From: Bacteroidales bacterium
Lineage (GTDB): Bacteria > Bacteroidota > Bacteroidia > Bacteroidales > UBA932
Length of the DNA: 64,000 nt
NCBI GenBank assembly: GCA_017400135.1
Contig: JAFPVJ010000012.1
Span: 175,172-239,171 of the forward strand
Direction of reading: 5' to 3'
Shown here: positions 1 to 6,673 of the stretch, one piece after another
How the letters are laid out: each line of letters opens with the position of its first letter
Position numbering within the stretch: position 1 is the stretch's first letter
Notes under the pieces: model-generated
The model's input: the letters and a program-made list of their open reading frames with translations, nothing else
Told to the model about the DNA's origin: nothing
Databases searched by the model: none
Position numbers and translations under genes: made by a program

Positions 1-1
1 C

Positions 2-1810
2 GTTGCGAAGGTCTTGCTGAACGGCAGGCCCGTTGCGTTCCAAGAAAGTGTTGTCGGCGAAAGTCACTATGTCGACTTTTCTGCCGGCAGGCTGAAAGGC
101 CGTGCCGACATCGAGATCCTGTTCTTGAAACCGTCGGCAGAAACGGTCGGCAGCGTTGTCGCCTGGCTTGAAAAGGCTGTGGACACCACCTCTTCCGGAA
201 TCTTTGTCCGGGAACGCTACGATATGGATGCGAAGCAGTGGATATCCCTTTACAGGCCGGACTGCAACATCGAAACGGCGTATGCCTTCCTTCAGGCCTG
301 GCGCTTGACAGGGAAAGATAAATATCTATCCCTTGCAAGGGAAATCTTCCACGCCGTGTCCGGGATGCGCAATCCCGACGGGTCCTTTCCCTTTGCCGAC
401 AGGAAAGACCGCCACGTGTACACCAATGACAATTCGGAGGTCCCGATATTCTTGATGCGAATGGCGGAAACAGACACCGCCCATGCAACGGAATACATAT
501 CGGCGGCCCTTGAGAGCACGTCCTTCCTGTTGCAAATCCAAAACGAGGATGGTTCCTGGCGGGTCGTGGACAATGACACAAGCCGTACCGCGATGTTCAC
601 CGCCCATGCAGTCGCCGCGTTGGCGATGGCTGCGCGTTATGCTGACAAACCCGAAGATTATTTGGCTGCCGTCACCCGGGGAATCGCTTTCATCGGCACC
701 CGGATCCTTCCGGAAGGGAGAGTCCGGACCTGTTGCGAAGAGCATCCGGGGACCGAATACTGGCGTCCCCCTTCGAGCGACCAGGCCATATGCATCCGGG
801 GCATAGCGATGGCGGAATACTATCTTGGCACCGCTCCCCAGCGCGAGGAATGGAGAAGGATGCGTCATCTCCTTACCACGTGGATGGACGCATTGATAGA
901 CCCTTCAGGGGCGCTGCGCAACGGCTGTGGGGAAGGAATCAACGGCGCAGACATCCCCGGGCTTACCGATAATGTCTATACTACTGCCTTCGGAATGGAG
1001 GCATATTACTGGAACTGGCTCTTGGACGGCCGGAAAAAGGATCTCGAAGCGCTGAAAGGGATGATCAGGTTCTGCGACGGCAATCTGTGGCACAGCGACG
1101 ATCCCGATGCTGACGGGGTCTTCCGCGGCGCTTACAATCTCGAAGAGGGGAATTGGGACAGTTCGCGCCTTGTCCTCAACTCCGGGAAGGAAGGAGGTTC
1201 GTCCATGATTTACTCAGGTTGGGCCAATGCTCCTATCGTGAGCTTCCTGCTTGCCTTCTGCAAGCCGCCGGTTGTTGACTCTGTAGCTGTTGAAAATGCT
1301 GTTTCAACTCAATTGGAACGCTTTCCGGAATCCCGGCTTCAAGATTTATACAAATCGTTCTTCCAAGATCGGTTCGGTCCGGGGCACCTCATCGCGGACC
1401 GTGAGTCGGCATTGAGGTTTATTCTCACAGAGCTGGCAGAAGCAGATACCCTGATGGGGCCGAAAACCGAGTTGTGCGGCTGGCAAAGTAATTATGTAAG
1501 GGTGAATCTATCCGTCATTCCCGATGGTCAGATGACAGCCGACGAACTGGTCGACGCCTTGATGGCGAGCGCGAAGGAAGTGACAAAGGATGATATAGAA
1601 CGTTGGAAGACAGAATGGGCCCAAATCGAGGCCATCATCGAGAAGAATCATCCGAATCTACCGGACCTTGCAGAAGATAAGGCAAGGATCAAGGAACTGC
1701 TTGATGCCGGCCAATACGCATGCCACCACAGTCCGGCATACGAAACCGCGTATCATCCTCATTATCGAATCATCTTGACAAAGCAACTGGATCCTCTTAT
1801 CATTCGGTAA
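2..1810 (+). CDS. Alpha/alpha-barrel glycan-processing-like protein with uncharacterised C-terminal domain (5' partial)
   Basis: The frame is open to the left edge of the window, so the true start and any signal peptide lie outside it; the TTG at 14 is not convincing as a start. Residues about 35-430 alternate helices and aromatic-rich turns (NPDGSFPFADR, NEDGSW, a second half with Trp-rich turns), as in the alpha/alpha toroids of glycoside hydrolases, lyases and prenyltransferase-like folds. No catalytic residue can be assigned. Residues about 440-598 form a separate domain with SRLQDLYKSFFQDRFGPGHL near its start and a His/Tyr-rich end (CHHSPAYETAYHPHYRI). From memory this resembles stand-alone hypothetical proteins of about 220 aa common in Bacteroides, so the gene looks like a fusion. 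Function unknown; a secreted role in glycan processing is inference. Confidence 0.6.
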   Translation, partial: VAKVLLNGRPVAFQESVVGESHYVDFSAGRLKGRADIEILFLKPSAETVGSVVAWLEKAVDTTSSGIFVRERYDMDAKQWISLYRPDCNIETAYAFLQAWRLTGKDKYLSLAREIFHAVSGMRNPDGSFPFADRKDRHVYTNDNSEVPIFLMRMAETDTAHATEYISAALESTSFLLQIQNEDGSWRVVDNDTSRTAMFTAHAVAALAMAARYADKPEDYLAAVTRGIAFIGTRILPEGRVRTCCEEHPGTEYWRPPSSDQAICIRGIAMAEYYLGTAPQREEWRRMRHLLTTWMDALIDPSGALRNGCGEGINGADIPGLTDNVYTTAFGMEAYYWNWLLDGRKKDLEALKGMIRFCDGNLWHSDDPDADGVFRGAYNLEEGNWDSSRLVLNSGKEGGSSMIYSGWANAPIVSFLLAFCKPPVVDSVAVENAVSTQLERFPESRLQDLYKSFFQDRFGPGHLIADRESALRFILTELAEADTLMGPKTELCGWQSNYVRVNLSVIPDGQMTADELVDALMASAKEVTKDDIERWKTEWAQIEAIIEKNHPNLPDLAEDKARIKELLDAGQYACHHSPAYETAYHPHYRIILTKQLDPLIIR

Positions 1811-1818
1811 ATTGCACC

Positions 1819-1925
1819 ACGAAAGGAACATGAACGCTATGAGACTCCTTTCGTCGCCAGAATACAAGCCAAATGCCCATAATCGCTGCCACGAAAGGAC
1901 TGAGAGCCCCGTCCCATTCCTTTCG
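1819..1925. repeat. Tandem pair of hairpins with the same stem and loop length
   Basis: Two hairpins follow the stop codon at 1810. The first has arms ACGAAAGGA (1819-1827) and TCCTTTCGT (1846-1854). The second has arms CGAAAGGA (1892-1899) and TCCTTTCG (1918-1925). Both loops are 18 nt but differ in sequence. There is no T-run after either, so a simple intrinsic terminator is not supported. The region 1811-2411 contains no convincing gene; it holds these hairpins and the repeats listed next. Confidence 0.6.
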
Positions 1926-1949
1926 CGGATCAAAAGTGGAGGTCTTGGA

Positions 1950-2121
1950 TGGTGACCAAAAGGTGACCAAATTCGGGAGATACAAAAAGGAAGACTTTGC
2001 AGGGTGCTTGAAAATCAGTAACTTACAAAGTCTTCTTGTGCCCGCAAGCGATATCTTCTCGAACTCGTTTTTAGAGGATCTGGACAAACTCTGGCTCCTG
2101 TGGGAATGGATACCGGGTCCT
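1950..2121 (+). repeat. Long direct repeat A, copy 1 (left of DUF1016 gene)
   Basis: This roughly 170-bp segment is repeated at 3580-3765 on the other side of the DUF1016 gene. It starts with two GTGACCAAA units 11 bp apart (1952 and 1963). A perfect 9-bp hairpin follows: AAGACTTTG at 1991-1999, a 26-nt loop, CAAAGTCTT at 2026-2034. Next come TTGTGCCCGCAAGC and a stretch that reads as a conserved peptide (LVPASDIF...EDLDKLWLL). Between the two copies the peptide part differs mostly at synonymous positions, while the hairpin stem differs by paired changes. An open frame of 106 codons (1873-2193) runs through it, but a frame slip between the copies upstream of the peptide argues against an intact gene; it may be a gene remnant. 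Confidence 0.75.
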
Positions 2122-2170
2122 AAAAGCGCAGAAATACACTATCCGTCACGCTTTCCCAAGATTCTGCGGC

Positions 2171-2330
2171 TCAATGGCGTGATTTTCCATTGAGCGCACC
2201 AGAAAACCCAAAACCGTGCGGTTGACCCCCGTTTTGGCGCTTGACCGCACCGGAAAGGGCATATTCGTGCGGTCTATGGTGAAAATGCAGGGCAAAGACA
2301 CAGGGAGCCCCAATTCCGTGCGGTCTGGGC
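2171..2330. repeat. Cluster of GTGCGGT palindromes
   Basis: TCAATGG/CCATTGA (2171-2193) forms a 7-bp hairpin. GACCGCAC (2243-2250) and GTGCGGTC (2267-2274) form a perfect 8-bp hairpin with a 16-nt loop. Additional GTGCGGT half-sites lie at 2216 and 2318. The same hairpin recurs near 5345-5376, and the string CCCAATTCCGTGC recurs near 6254. This is a dispersed palindromic repeat of unknown role. Confidence 0.65.
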
Positions 2331-2380
2331 TGGCCGACAATTAAGTCATTGTGCGGTGGGTTGAAATAACTCCCGAAAAC

Positions 2381-2429
2381 GGTGACCGAAAGTGACCGAA
2401 TTTGAAGCGCGGTGACCGAAAGTGACCGA
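2381..2429 (+). repeat. GTGACCGAAA iteron-like repeats before the DUF1016 gene
   Basis: GGTGACCGAAAGTGACCGA occurs at 2381-2399 and again at 2411-2429, 30 bp apart. Each holds two GTGACC hexamers spaced 10 bp. The long repeat A copies have the same hexamer twice at 11-bp spacing. All pairs therefore sit about one helical turn apart, as expected for a protein-binding array. Confidence 0.7.
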
Positions 2430-2485
2430 CAAAATCAGACATCGTCCCAAAACAACAGAACAATACCTACATCCAATTCTTTTTA

Positions 2486-2493
2486 TATCTTTG
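2486..2493 (+). promoter_or_regulatory. Bacteroidota -7 box for the DUF1016 gene
   Basis: TATCTTTG matches the TAnnTTTG consensus and lies only 8 nt before the ATG at 2502. It supports that start over the in-frame upstream ATG at 2412, which lies inside the iteron repeats, and predicts a leaderless or nearly leaderless mRNA. Confidence 0.65.
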
Positions 2494-2501
2494 CATACAC
2501 T

Positions 2502-3584
2502 ATGGACGAGAAACAAGTCATATCGGTCATTCCCTACGCTGGCGGCGGAGACCTCCTCACCGACGCCCGCACCATCATCGACGGTGCCAGGCAATACGCC
2601 TACTCCGCTGTCAACGTGGCGCTCGTTCAGCGTAACTGGCTTCTGGGAAAGCGTATATCTGAAGAAGAACTCAAGGAGGACGGAAAAGCGAACTACGGTT
2701 TGGAAATCGTCAAGAACCTCTCCCGAAAGCTTACCGCCGAATATGGAAAGGGCTTCTCTGGCACTGATCTGTACTGGTGCGTCAGGTTTTACAAAGCCTA
2801 TCCGGAGATTTTTGCATCAGTGAGTAAAAAATCTCTTCCCGCACTTTCCTGGACCCACTACCGCGTCTTGCTACAGGTCGAAGACACGAAAGCCCGCGAC
2901 TGGTATATGAACGAAGCCTCTGCGCAGACTTGGAGCGTCAGGACCCTCCAGCGAAACATCTCCTCCCAATACTATCACCGCCTTCTCCAATCCCAGAACA
3001 AAGACCTTGTGGAGAAGGAAATGCTGCAGATGACAACACAGACGCAAGTTCCCGACAAACTGGAATTTGTCAAGAATCCCGTTGTTGCCGAATTCCTCGG
3101 GCTTGAGTCCAGGTCTGACTTCACGGAGAACACGCTTGAAGGAGCCATCATCTCCAACCTTCAGAAGTTCTTGATGGAACTCGGCAAAGGTTTCGCCTTC
3201 GTCGCCCGTCAGCAGCACATTCAGACCGAAAAGCAGGACTATTACATCGACCTCGTATTCTACAATTACATCCTCAAGTGCTTCTGCCTTATCGACCTGA
3301 AGACAACCAAAGTCACCCACCAGGATGTCGGCCAGATGGATATGTACGTCCGGATGTATGACGAGCTCAAACGTAGCGAAGGCGACAACCCCACCATCGG
3401 CATTATCCTCTGCTCCGATACCGACGAAGACATTGCCCGTTACTCCGTCCTCCATGGCAACGAGCAACTCTTCGCCAGCAAATACAAACTCTATCTCCCC
3501 ACCGAGGAAGAACTCCGCGCTGAAATAGAAGCCCAGAAGACTATCTATTACCTCCAACAAGCAGACGGCTCGCCACAGCGGTGA
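2502..3584 (+). CDS. DUF1016 / YhcG-type PD-(D/E)XK nuclease
   Basis: A 360-residue protein with the two-part DUF1016 layout. The N-terminal helical domain (about residues 15-165) includes RNWLLGKRISEEEL, KNLSRKLTAEYGKGFS and LSWTHYRVLL. The C-terminal PD-(D/E)XK nuclease domain (about 200-360) includes an N-terminal Glu, YYIDLVFYNYILKCFCLIDLK with the D...DLK core, and an IGIILC strand. Family members are presumed DNA nucleases linked to defence or mobile DNA; their biology is poorly known. The gene stands alone. Its stop codon lies inside the right copy of repeat A, and GTGACC repeats lie on both sides, so it may be the cargo or driver of a small mobile unit. Start chosen from the promoter at 2486. 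Confidence 0.88.
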   Translation: MDEKQVISVIPYAGGGDLLTDARTIIDGARQYAYSAVNVALVQRNWLLGKRISEEELKEDGKANYGLEIVKNLSRKLTAEYGKGFSGTDLYWCVRFYKAYPEIFASVSKKSLPALSWTHYRVLLQVEDTKARDWYMNEASAQTWSVRTLQRNISSQYYHRLLQSQNKDLVEKEMLQMTTQTQVPDKLEFVKNPVVAEFLGLESRSDFTENTLEGAIISNLQKFLMELGKGFAFVARQQHIQTEKQDYYIDLVFYNYILKCFCLIDLKTTKVTHQDVGQMDMYVRMYDELKRSEGDNPTIGIILCSDTDEDIARYSVLHGNEQLFASKYKLYLPTEEELRAEIEAQKTIYYLQQADGSPQR

Positions 3585-3765
3585 CCAAAAGGTGACCAAA
3601 TCTGGGGGATTCACAAAGAAGAGACCTTGTATGGTGCTTGAAAATCAGCAACTTACAAGGTCTTTCTTGTGCCCGCAAGCGATATCTTCTCGAACTCATT
3701 ATTCGAGGACCTGGACAAACTTTGGCTCCTACGGGAATGGATACCAGATCCAAGGAGCCTTCAAT
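3580..3765 (+). repeat. Long direct repeat A, copy 2 (right of DUF1016 gene)
   Basis: This is the second copy of the segment at 1950-2121. It starts with GGTGACCAAAAGGTGACCAAA, here containing the DUF1016 stop codon. The hairpin is AGACCTTGT (3622-3630), a 24-nt loop and ACAAGGTCT (3655-3663), framed by CACAA and TTGTG. TTGTGCCCGCAAGC and the conserved peptide stretch follow, ending in a stop after PDPRSLQ. Relative to copy 1 the stem has changed from ACTTTG/CAAAGT to ACCTTG/CAAGGT, which keeps the pairing. Confidence 0.75.
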
Positions 3766-3793
3766 AACGTGACTTAAAAAACCACTCTAACCT

Positions 3794-3877
3794 TCCCCCG
3801 AAAGTCGAATTTATGAACCTGTGGTGGGACTTCCGTAAGGTGGTGGATTATATCCAGCGAAATGAAAAGTGGATACT
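3794..3877. repeat. 84-bp direct repeat B, copy 1
   Basis: 81 of 84 bases are identical to 5421-5504. Read on the plus strand it encodes NLWWDFRKVVDYIQRNEKW in an open frame in both copies, so it may be a duplicated fragment of a coding sequence. The two copies bracket the pair of minus-strand secreted-protein genes at 3893-5256. Nothing else is recognisable in 3766-3892. Confidence 0.8.
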
Positions 3878-3892
3878 TTCTTATTGTTTGTC

Positions 3893-4459
3893 TTAAAATG
3901 CTATTCCAACCCCACCGATATACGCCTTGTTTGTCAACTCGGAAAACTCTGCAAGGACAAAGGAATCTTCCTTAGGTAAAATCGGTACGAAATCCTCTAC
4001 CGCAAGGCCCTGCTTCTCGACGTACTTGACAAGCTTTTCCGGCATATCTTGTCCTTCTAATGAAAAGAGTACCTGCCTATGGGACATTTTTCCTTGGTGA
4101 ACAGATTTGTATTTTCCCATAAAATAATTCGTATTGGGAAGTATCTCTATCGTACCAAAAAGCCCCCGTACTTCAGAAGACTCATTCCAATATCTCCTAT
4201 CCCCAAACGGGATTTCAATCCTGCATACTTCATACAATCCCGCAGGAATTTTTTCTATCACGGCATTGTCTGAGATAGCGTGAAGGCACTTTGATTCGTA
4301 AATCTGATGTGTCTCAATATTCTCAATGGTGAGAATAATCCCGTGTCCTGACATTCCCGTGGAGCGAGCAGATGCTGAAATCGCAATCATTGATTCTTGA
4401 GCCGAGCAGAGCAGCGGAAACAAGAGGCAGAAACAAGCAGTAAGGATATGTCTTTTCAT
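3893..4459 (-). CDS. Secreted protein of unknown function
   Basis: 188 residues. An N-terminal signal peptide (MKRHILTACFCLLFPLLCSAQ) ends in a signal peptidase I-like AQ site, so the product is probably periplasmic or exported. The rest is beta-rich (GHGIILTIENIETHQIYESK, IPAGLYEVCRIEIPFG) and looks like a small beta-sandwich that might bind or decorate something; I do not recognise the family. The gene is AT-richer than the bulk of the window. It lies 53 bp downstream of the secreted DUF5683-like gene on the same strand and may share its promoter. Confidence 0.7.
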   Translation of the reverse strand: MKRHILTACFCLLFPLLCSAQESMIAISASARSTGMSGHGIILTIENIETHQIYESKCLHAISDNAVIEKIPAGLYEVCRIEIPFGDRRYWNESSEVRGLFGTIEILPNTNYFMGKYKSVHQGKMSHRQVLFSLEGQDMPEKLVKYVEKQGLAVEDFVPILPKEDSFVLAEFSELTNKAYIGGVGIAF

Positions 4460-4512
4460 AACTATCGTTTTTTGTGTCTTTTGCGAGGTAATGATGATAC
4501 CCCTGAAAGTAA

Positions 4513-5256
4513 CTAGAAACTAAGCTTTAGGGTTAGACCGGTAGTCGGTGTAAAGGTGTTGTTAATGCCGGAAGGTGTAAAGGCGAAATAGGGCTCAAGA
4601 TTGAAATCGACTGAAGCACGCATACGAATATCTTGATAATACATGTTCTTGATTTTCGCAATGCGAACGGCGTCAACGGTACTCCAAATGTTATAGAAGA
4701 TTCTTGCGACGGATGCAATACTGCCTACTGTGCCATAGTAACGCATGCCGTTCTGATCGTATGAGTCGGAAAGCATAATCGCATACAAACCGATATTTCC
4801 AAGGCAGACAAGAGCTCCCCGTCCCCATTCTCCATCAAAGCCTTCTCCTAATCCGGGAATCAAGAATGAAGCAAAGCCTGCCCAAAAACGGGTGTAAGGA
4901 TCATCATCTTGAGGAATATAGTATTTCGGGCTATAATAGGATTTGTATTGCCGGTACGTCATTCCCGGATAAACCTCATAAACCGTGTTAGGCTTGTAAC
5001 CGGACGTTTCGGATTCGAAGTGCTTAAATACTTCATTCTCACCATTTTCGTATCGGACAATAAGAATCTCCGATTTATTCATGGTATATGTGGGACCATT
5101 AAGGTTATCGTATTTTTTGTACTTTACCTCCGTTGGAGTAATCTCAAGAATCTTTGCAATAATGTCGGTACCATCATTCGTGGTGATTAAGTCTTGAGCA
5201 TAAGAACAAATTACGGCACCAAACAGAAAACAAATAACGGACAATGGTCTTTTCAT
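4513..5256 (-). CDS. Secreted/membrane protein, DUF5683-like with N-terminal beta domain
   Basis: 247 residues. The signal peptide MKRPLSVICFLFGAVICSYA is followed by a small domain with the pattern DLITTNDGTDIIAKILEITP...VKYKKYDNLNGPTYTM, which is very common in Bacteroidota exported proteins. The middle (about residues 120-200) has small-residue-rich hydrophobic segments (FWAGFASFLIPGLGEGFDG, GALVCLGNIGLYAIML) like DUF5683-type membrane domains. The C-terminus returns to beta strands (GLTLKLSF) and ends in Phe, as outer-membrane-associated proteins often do. Function unknown. AT-rich for this window; probably cotranscribed with the gene at 3893-4459. Confidence 0.75.
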   Translation of the reverse strand: MKRPLSVICFLFGAVICSYAQDLITTNDGTDIIAKILEITPTEVKYKKYDNLNGPTYTMNKSEILIVRYENGENEVFKHFESETSGYKPNTVYEVYPGMTYRQYKSYYSPKYYIPQDDDPYTRFWAGFASFLIPGLGEGFDGEWGRGALVCLGNIGLYAIMLSDSYDQNGMRYYGTVGSIASVARIFYNIWSTVDAVRIAKIKNMYYQDIRMRASVDFNLEPYFAFTPSGINNTFTPTTGLTLKLSF

Positions 5257-5319
5257 ATCAAGCAGCGATAAAAACCGGGTGAATAATATGCAACCTATAT
5301 CTATCAGTAGGTTATGGTG

Positions 5320-5327
5320 TAAAGATA
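5320..5327 (-). promoter_or_regulatory. Minus-strand -7 box upstream of the 4513-5256 gene
   Basis: On the minus strand this reads TATCTTTA, one base from TAnnTTTG, and lies about 63 nt before the ATG at 5256. It probably drives the two secreted-protein genes down to 3893. Confidence 0.45.
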
Positions 5328-5344
5328 GTTCATTTATTTATTAT

Positions 5345-5376
5345 GACCGCACCATAGAGACCATTTTCGTGCAGTC
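5345..5376. repeat. GACCGCAC...GTGCAGTC palindrome
   Basis: GACCGCAC (5345-5352) and GTGCAGTC (5369-5376) are separated by 16 nt, the same arm and loop lengths as the hairpin at 2243-2274. The loops also share an ending of the form CATATTC/CATTTTC. This is another copy of the dispersed palindrome family; one arm position has mutated to a wobble pair. Confidence 0.6.
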
Positions 5377-5385
5377 AATGACAAC

Positions 5386-5414
5386 AAAAAAGCGCCGGCA
5401 TCTCTGCCAGCGCT
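5386..5414 (-). terminator. Intrinsic terminator, minus strand
   Basis: On the minus strand the imperfect hairpin AGCGCTGGCA...TGCCGGCGCT is followed directly by six T. It would end transcription of the lipoprotein gene at 5511-6017. The 84-bp repeat B copy 2 sits between the gene and this terminator. Confidence 0.65.
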
Positions 5415-5420
5415 TTCTGC

Positions 5421-5504
5421 TCCCCCAAAAGTCGAACTTAAGAACCTGTGGTGGGACTTCCGTAAGGTGGTGGATTATATCCAGCGAAATGAAAAGTGGA
5501 TACT
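5421..5504. repeat. 84-bp direct repeat B, copy 2
   Basis: This is the second copy of the segment at 3794-3877, with three substitutions. It ends 6 bp before the stop codon of the minus-strand gene at 5511. The plus-strand peptide is preserved as KNLWWDFRKVVDYIQRNEKW. Confidence 0.8.
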
Positions 5505-5510
5505 GCCAGC

Positions 5511-6017
5511 CTAGTCGTGACGCATGGAGGAAGGAAGTTGGACAAGAACCGATTGCTTGCCTTCCGAGAAGGGACGGTATTCTTCCCAGACAACTTCAAA
5601 ATGATGCTCAGGATCCGTTTCCCTGTCTCCGTTAATCAAGGTGTACCGCATCAAAACAGAACTATCCATAGTCGGTGAACTGACCGTGATTTGTTCCGTT
5701 TTTGAGAAGGACGAGCCACGAGCCACATAGGTCACCCAAGAACCATTTTCATAGACGATCTTTCCATCTACGGTATCGTAGTTCTTCGGAGGATTAAAAC
5801 CGTGGTCACCCGATTGGTAGACTTCCACCCTGAGCGTGACAAAGTCTCCTTCCTCCCAGGTAATGTCGGGTCCTGTCTCATCGTGACTGTTCAAGGTGGC
5901 TTTTGTCTGGATTTCGTCCGACACATCAAACTTGTACTGCGCGGAATACTTAAACGCATTGCAGGATGGTAGCAGCACGGTCACCACGATAGCGAGTATT
6001 ATCTTTCTCATAATCAT
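5511..6017 (-). CDS. Small lipoprotein of unknown function
   Basis: 168 residues (or 166 from the second Met at 6011). The signal peptide ends in a lipobox-like LLPSC, with the Cys as the likely lipidated residue. The mature part is beta-rich (ITWEEGDFVTLRVEVYQSG, ENGSWVTYVARGSSFSK), consistent with an Ig-like or fimbrial-type sandwich. I cannot name a family. The gene is isolated on the minus strand, AT-rich like its neighbours, and has a terminator at 5386-5414. Confidence 0.7.
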   Translation of the reverse strand: MIMRKIILAIVVTVLLPSCNAFKYSAQYKFDVSDEIQTKATLNSHDETGPDITWEEGDFVTLRVEVYQSGDHGFNPPKNYDTVDGKIVYENGSWVTYVARGSSFSKTEQITVSSPTMDSSVLMRYTLINGDRETDPEHHFEVVWEEYRPFSEGKQSVLVQLPSSMRHD

Positions 6018-6410
6018 ATGATTGTATTATTTTTTTCTTTTATCCTAATCCTTATTGTTCCTTCGGGTTAAACGATGTATTCAATAGACAGTACCGTATA
6101 GTAAATGTCTATTACCCCCAAATCTTGCATGGTTAGAGCAAAATAAAGCCCTGGGCCAGCGCATTATTTGTTGGACAATTATTACATAGTCCCCCTCATC
6201 CTTGCAGGGTTAGCGTTTCGATCCGTGAAAGTCATCCCGCCTCCCTGGGTGCGCCCAATTCCGTGCAGTTGGGGCCCAATCAACTTCGCTCGCCCGACAA
6301 GAACGTCCATCCAGGTGCAAACAAGGTCGTTTTTACACCGCGGACTCACGTTTAGTAGCTTTGAGGGGCAGAAATGGGGTGATTTGCACCTCGTGACACC
6401 CGGGGTAATC
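6018..6410. other. Intergenic region without a supported gene
   Basis: No convincing coding region on either strand. The only recognisable item is GCCCAATTCCGTGCAGTTGG near 6253-6272, which matches the palindrome-associated string at 2308-2323. The open frame starting at 6168 runs into the composite repeat and has no family-like content. Confidence 0.5.
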
Positions 6411-6673
6411 GGAGGCCGCAGGCCGACGGGAGGAGTTTGAGGGGGTTCTCCCCCTCAATGAATCATAGGCGCCCTTGGGCGCGAGCAAGACCGGAAGGGC
6501 GGTGATACAAAGAGCGACCGTCGGCAAATCACGGACGTTGAAGTGAAATGCCGACGGTCTTTGTCTTGCTCGTGCCCGCAGGCAATGTTTTATCAAACCG
6601 CCTTTTAGAAGACCTGGAACGTCTCTGGGCTTTGCGAGAGATCATCCCGGATCCGTGCAATTTCCAAGATTAA
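6411..6673 (+). repeat. Composite hairpin repeat C, copy 1, with conserved peptide remnant
   Basis: It begins with GGAGGCCGCAGGCCGACGGG (6411-6430), found again at 7829-7848. Three hairpins follow: TTGAGGGGG-TTCT-CCCCCTCAA (6437-6458), GCGCCC-TT-GGGCGC (6469-6482), and GACCGTCGGCA (6516-6526) with TGCCGACGGTC (6549-6559) around a 22-nt loop, framed by ACAAA and TTTGT. Next comes GCTCGTGCCCGCAGGC and a peptide stretch LVPAGNVLSNRLLEDLERLW that clearly matches the end of repeat A and stops at 6671-6673. It looks like a third, diverged member of the repeat A hairpin-peptide family. Confidence 0.7.

Noticed and set aside
2381-2429. Possible CRISPR array in the GTGACC repeats
   Set aside because: Only two 19-bp units with an 11-bp spacer between them, no array and no cas genes; an iteron-like array fits better.
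6168-6440. 90-codon open frame
   Set aside because: It runs through a palindrome half-site and into the composite repeat; no promoter, no family pattern.
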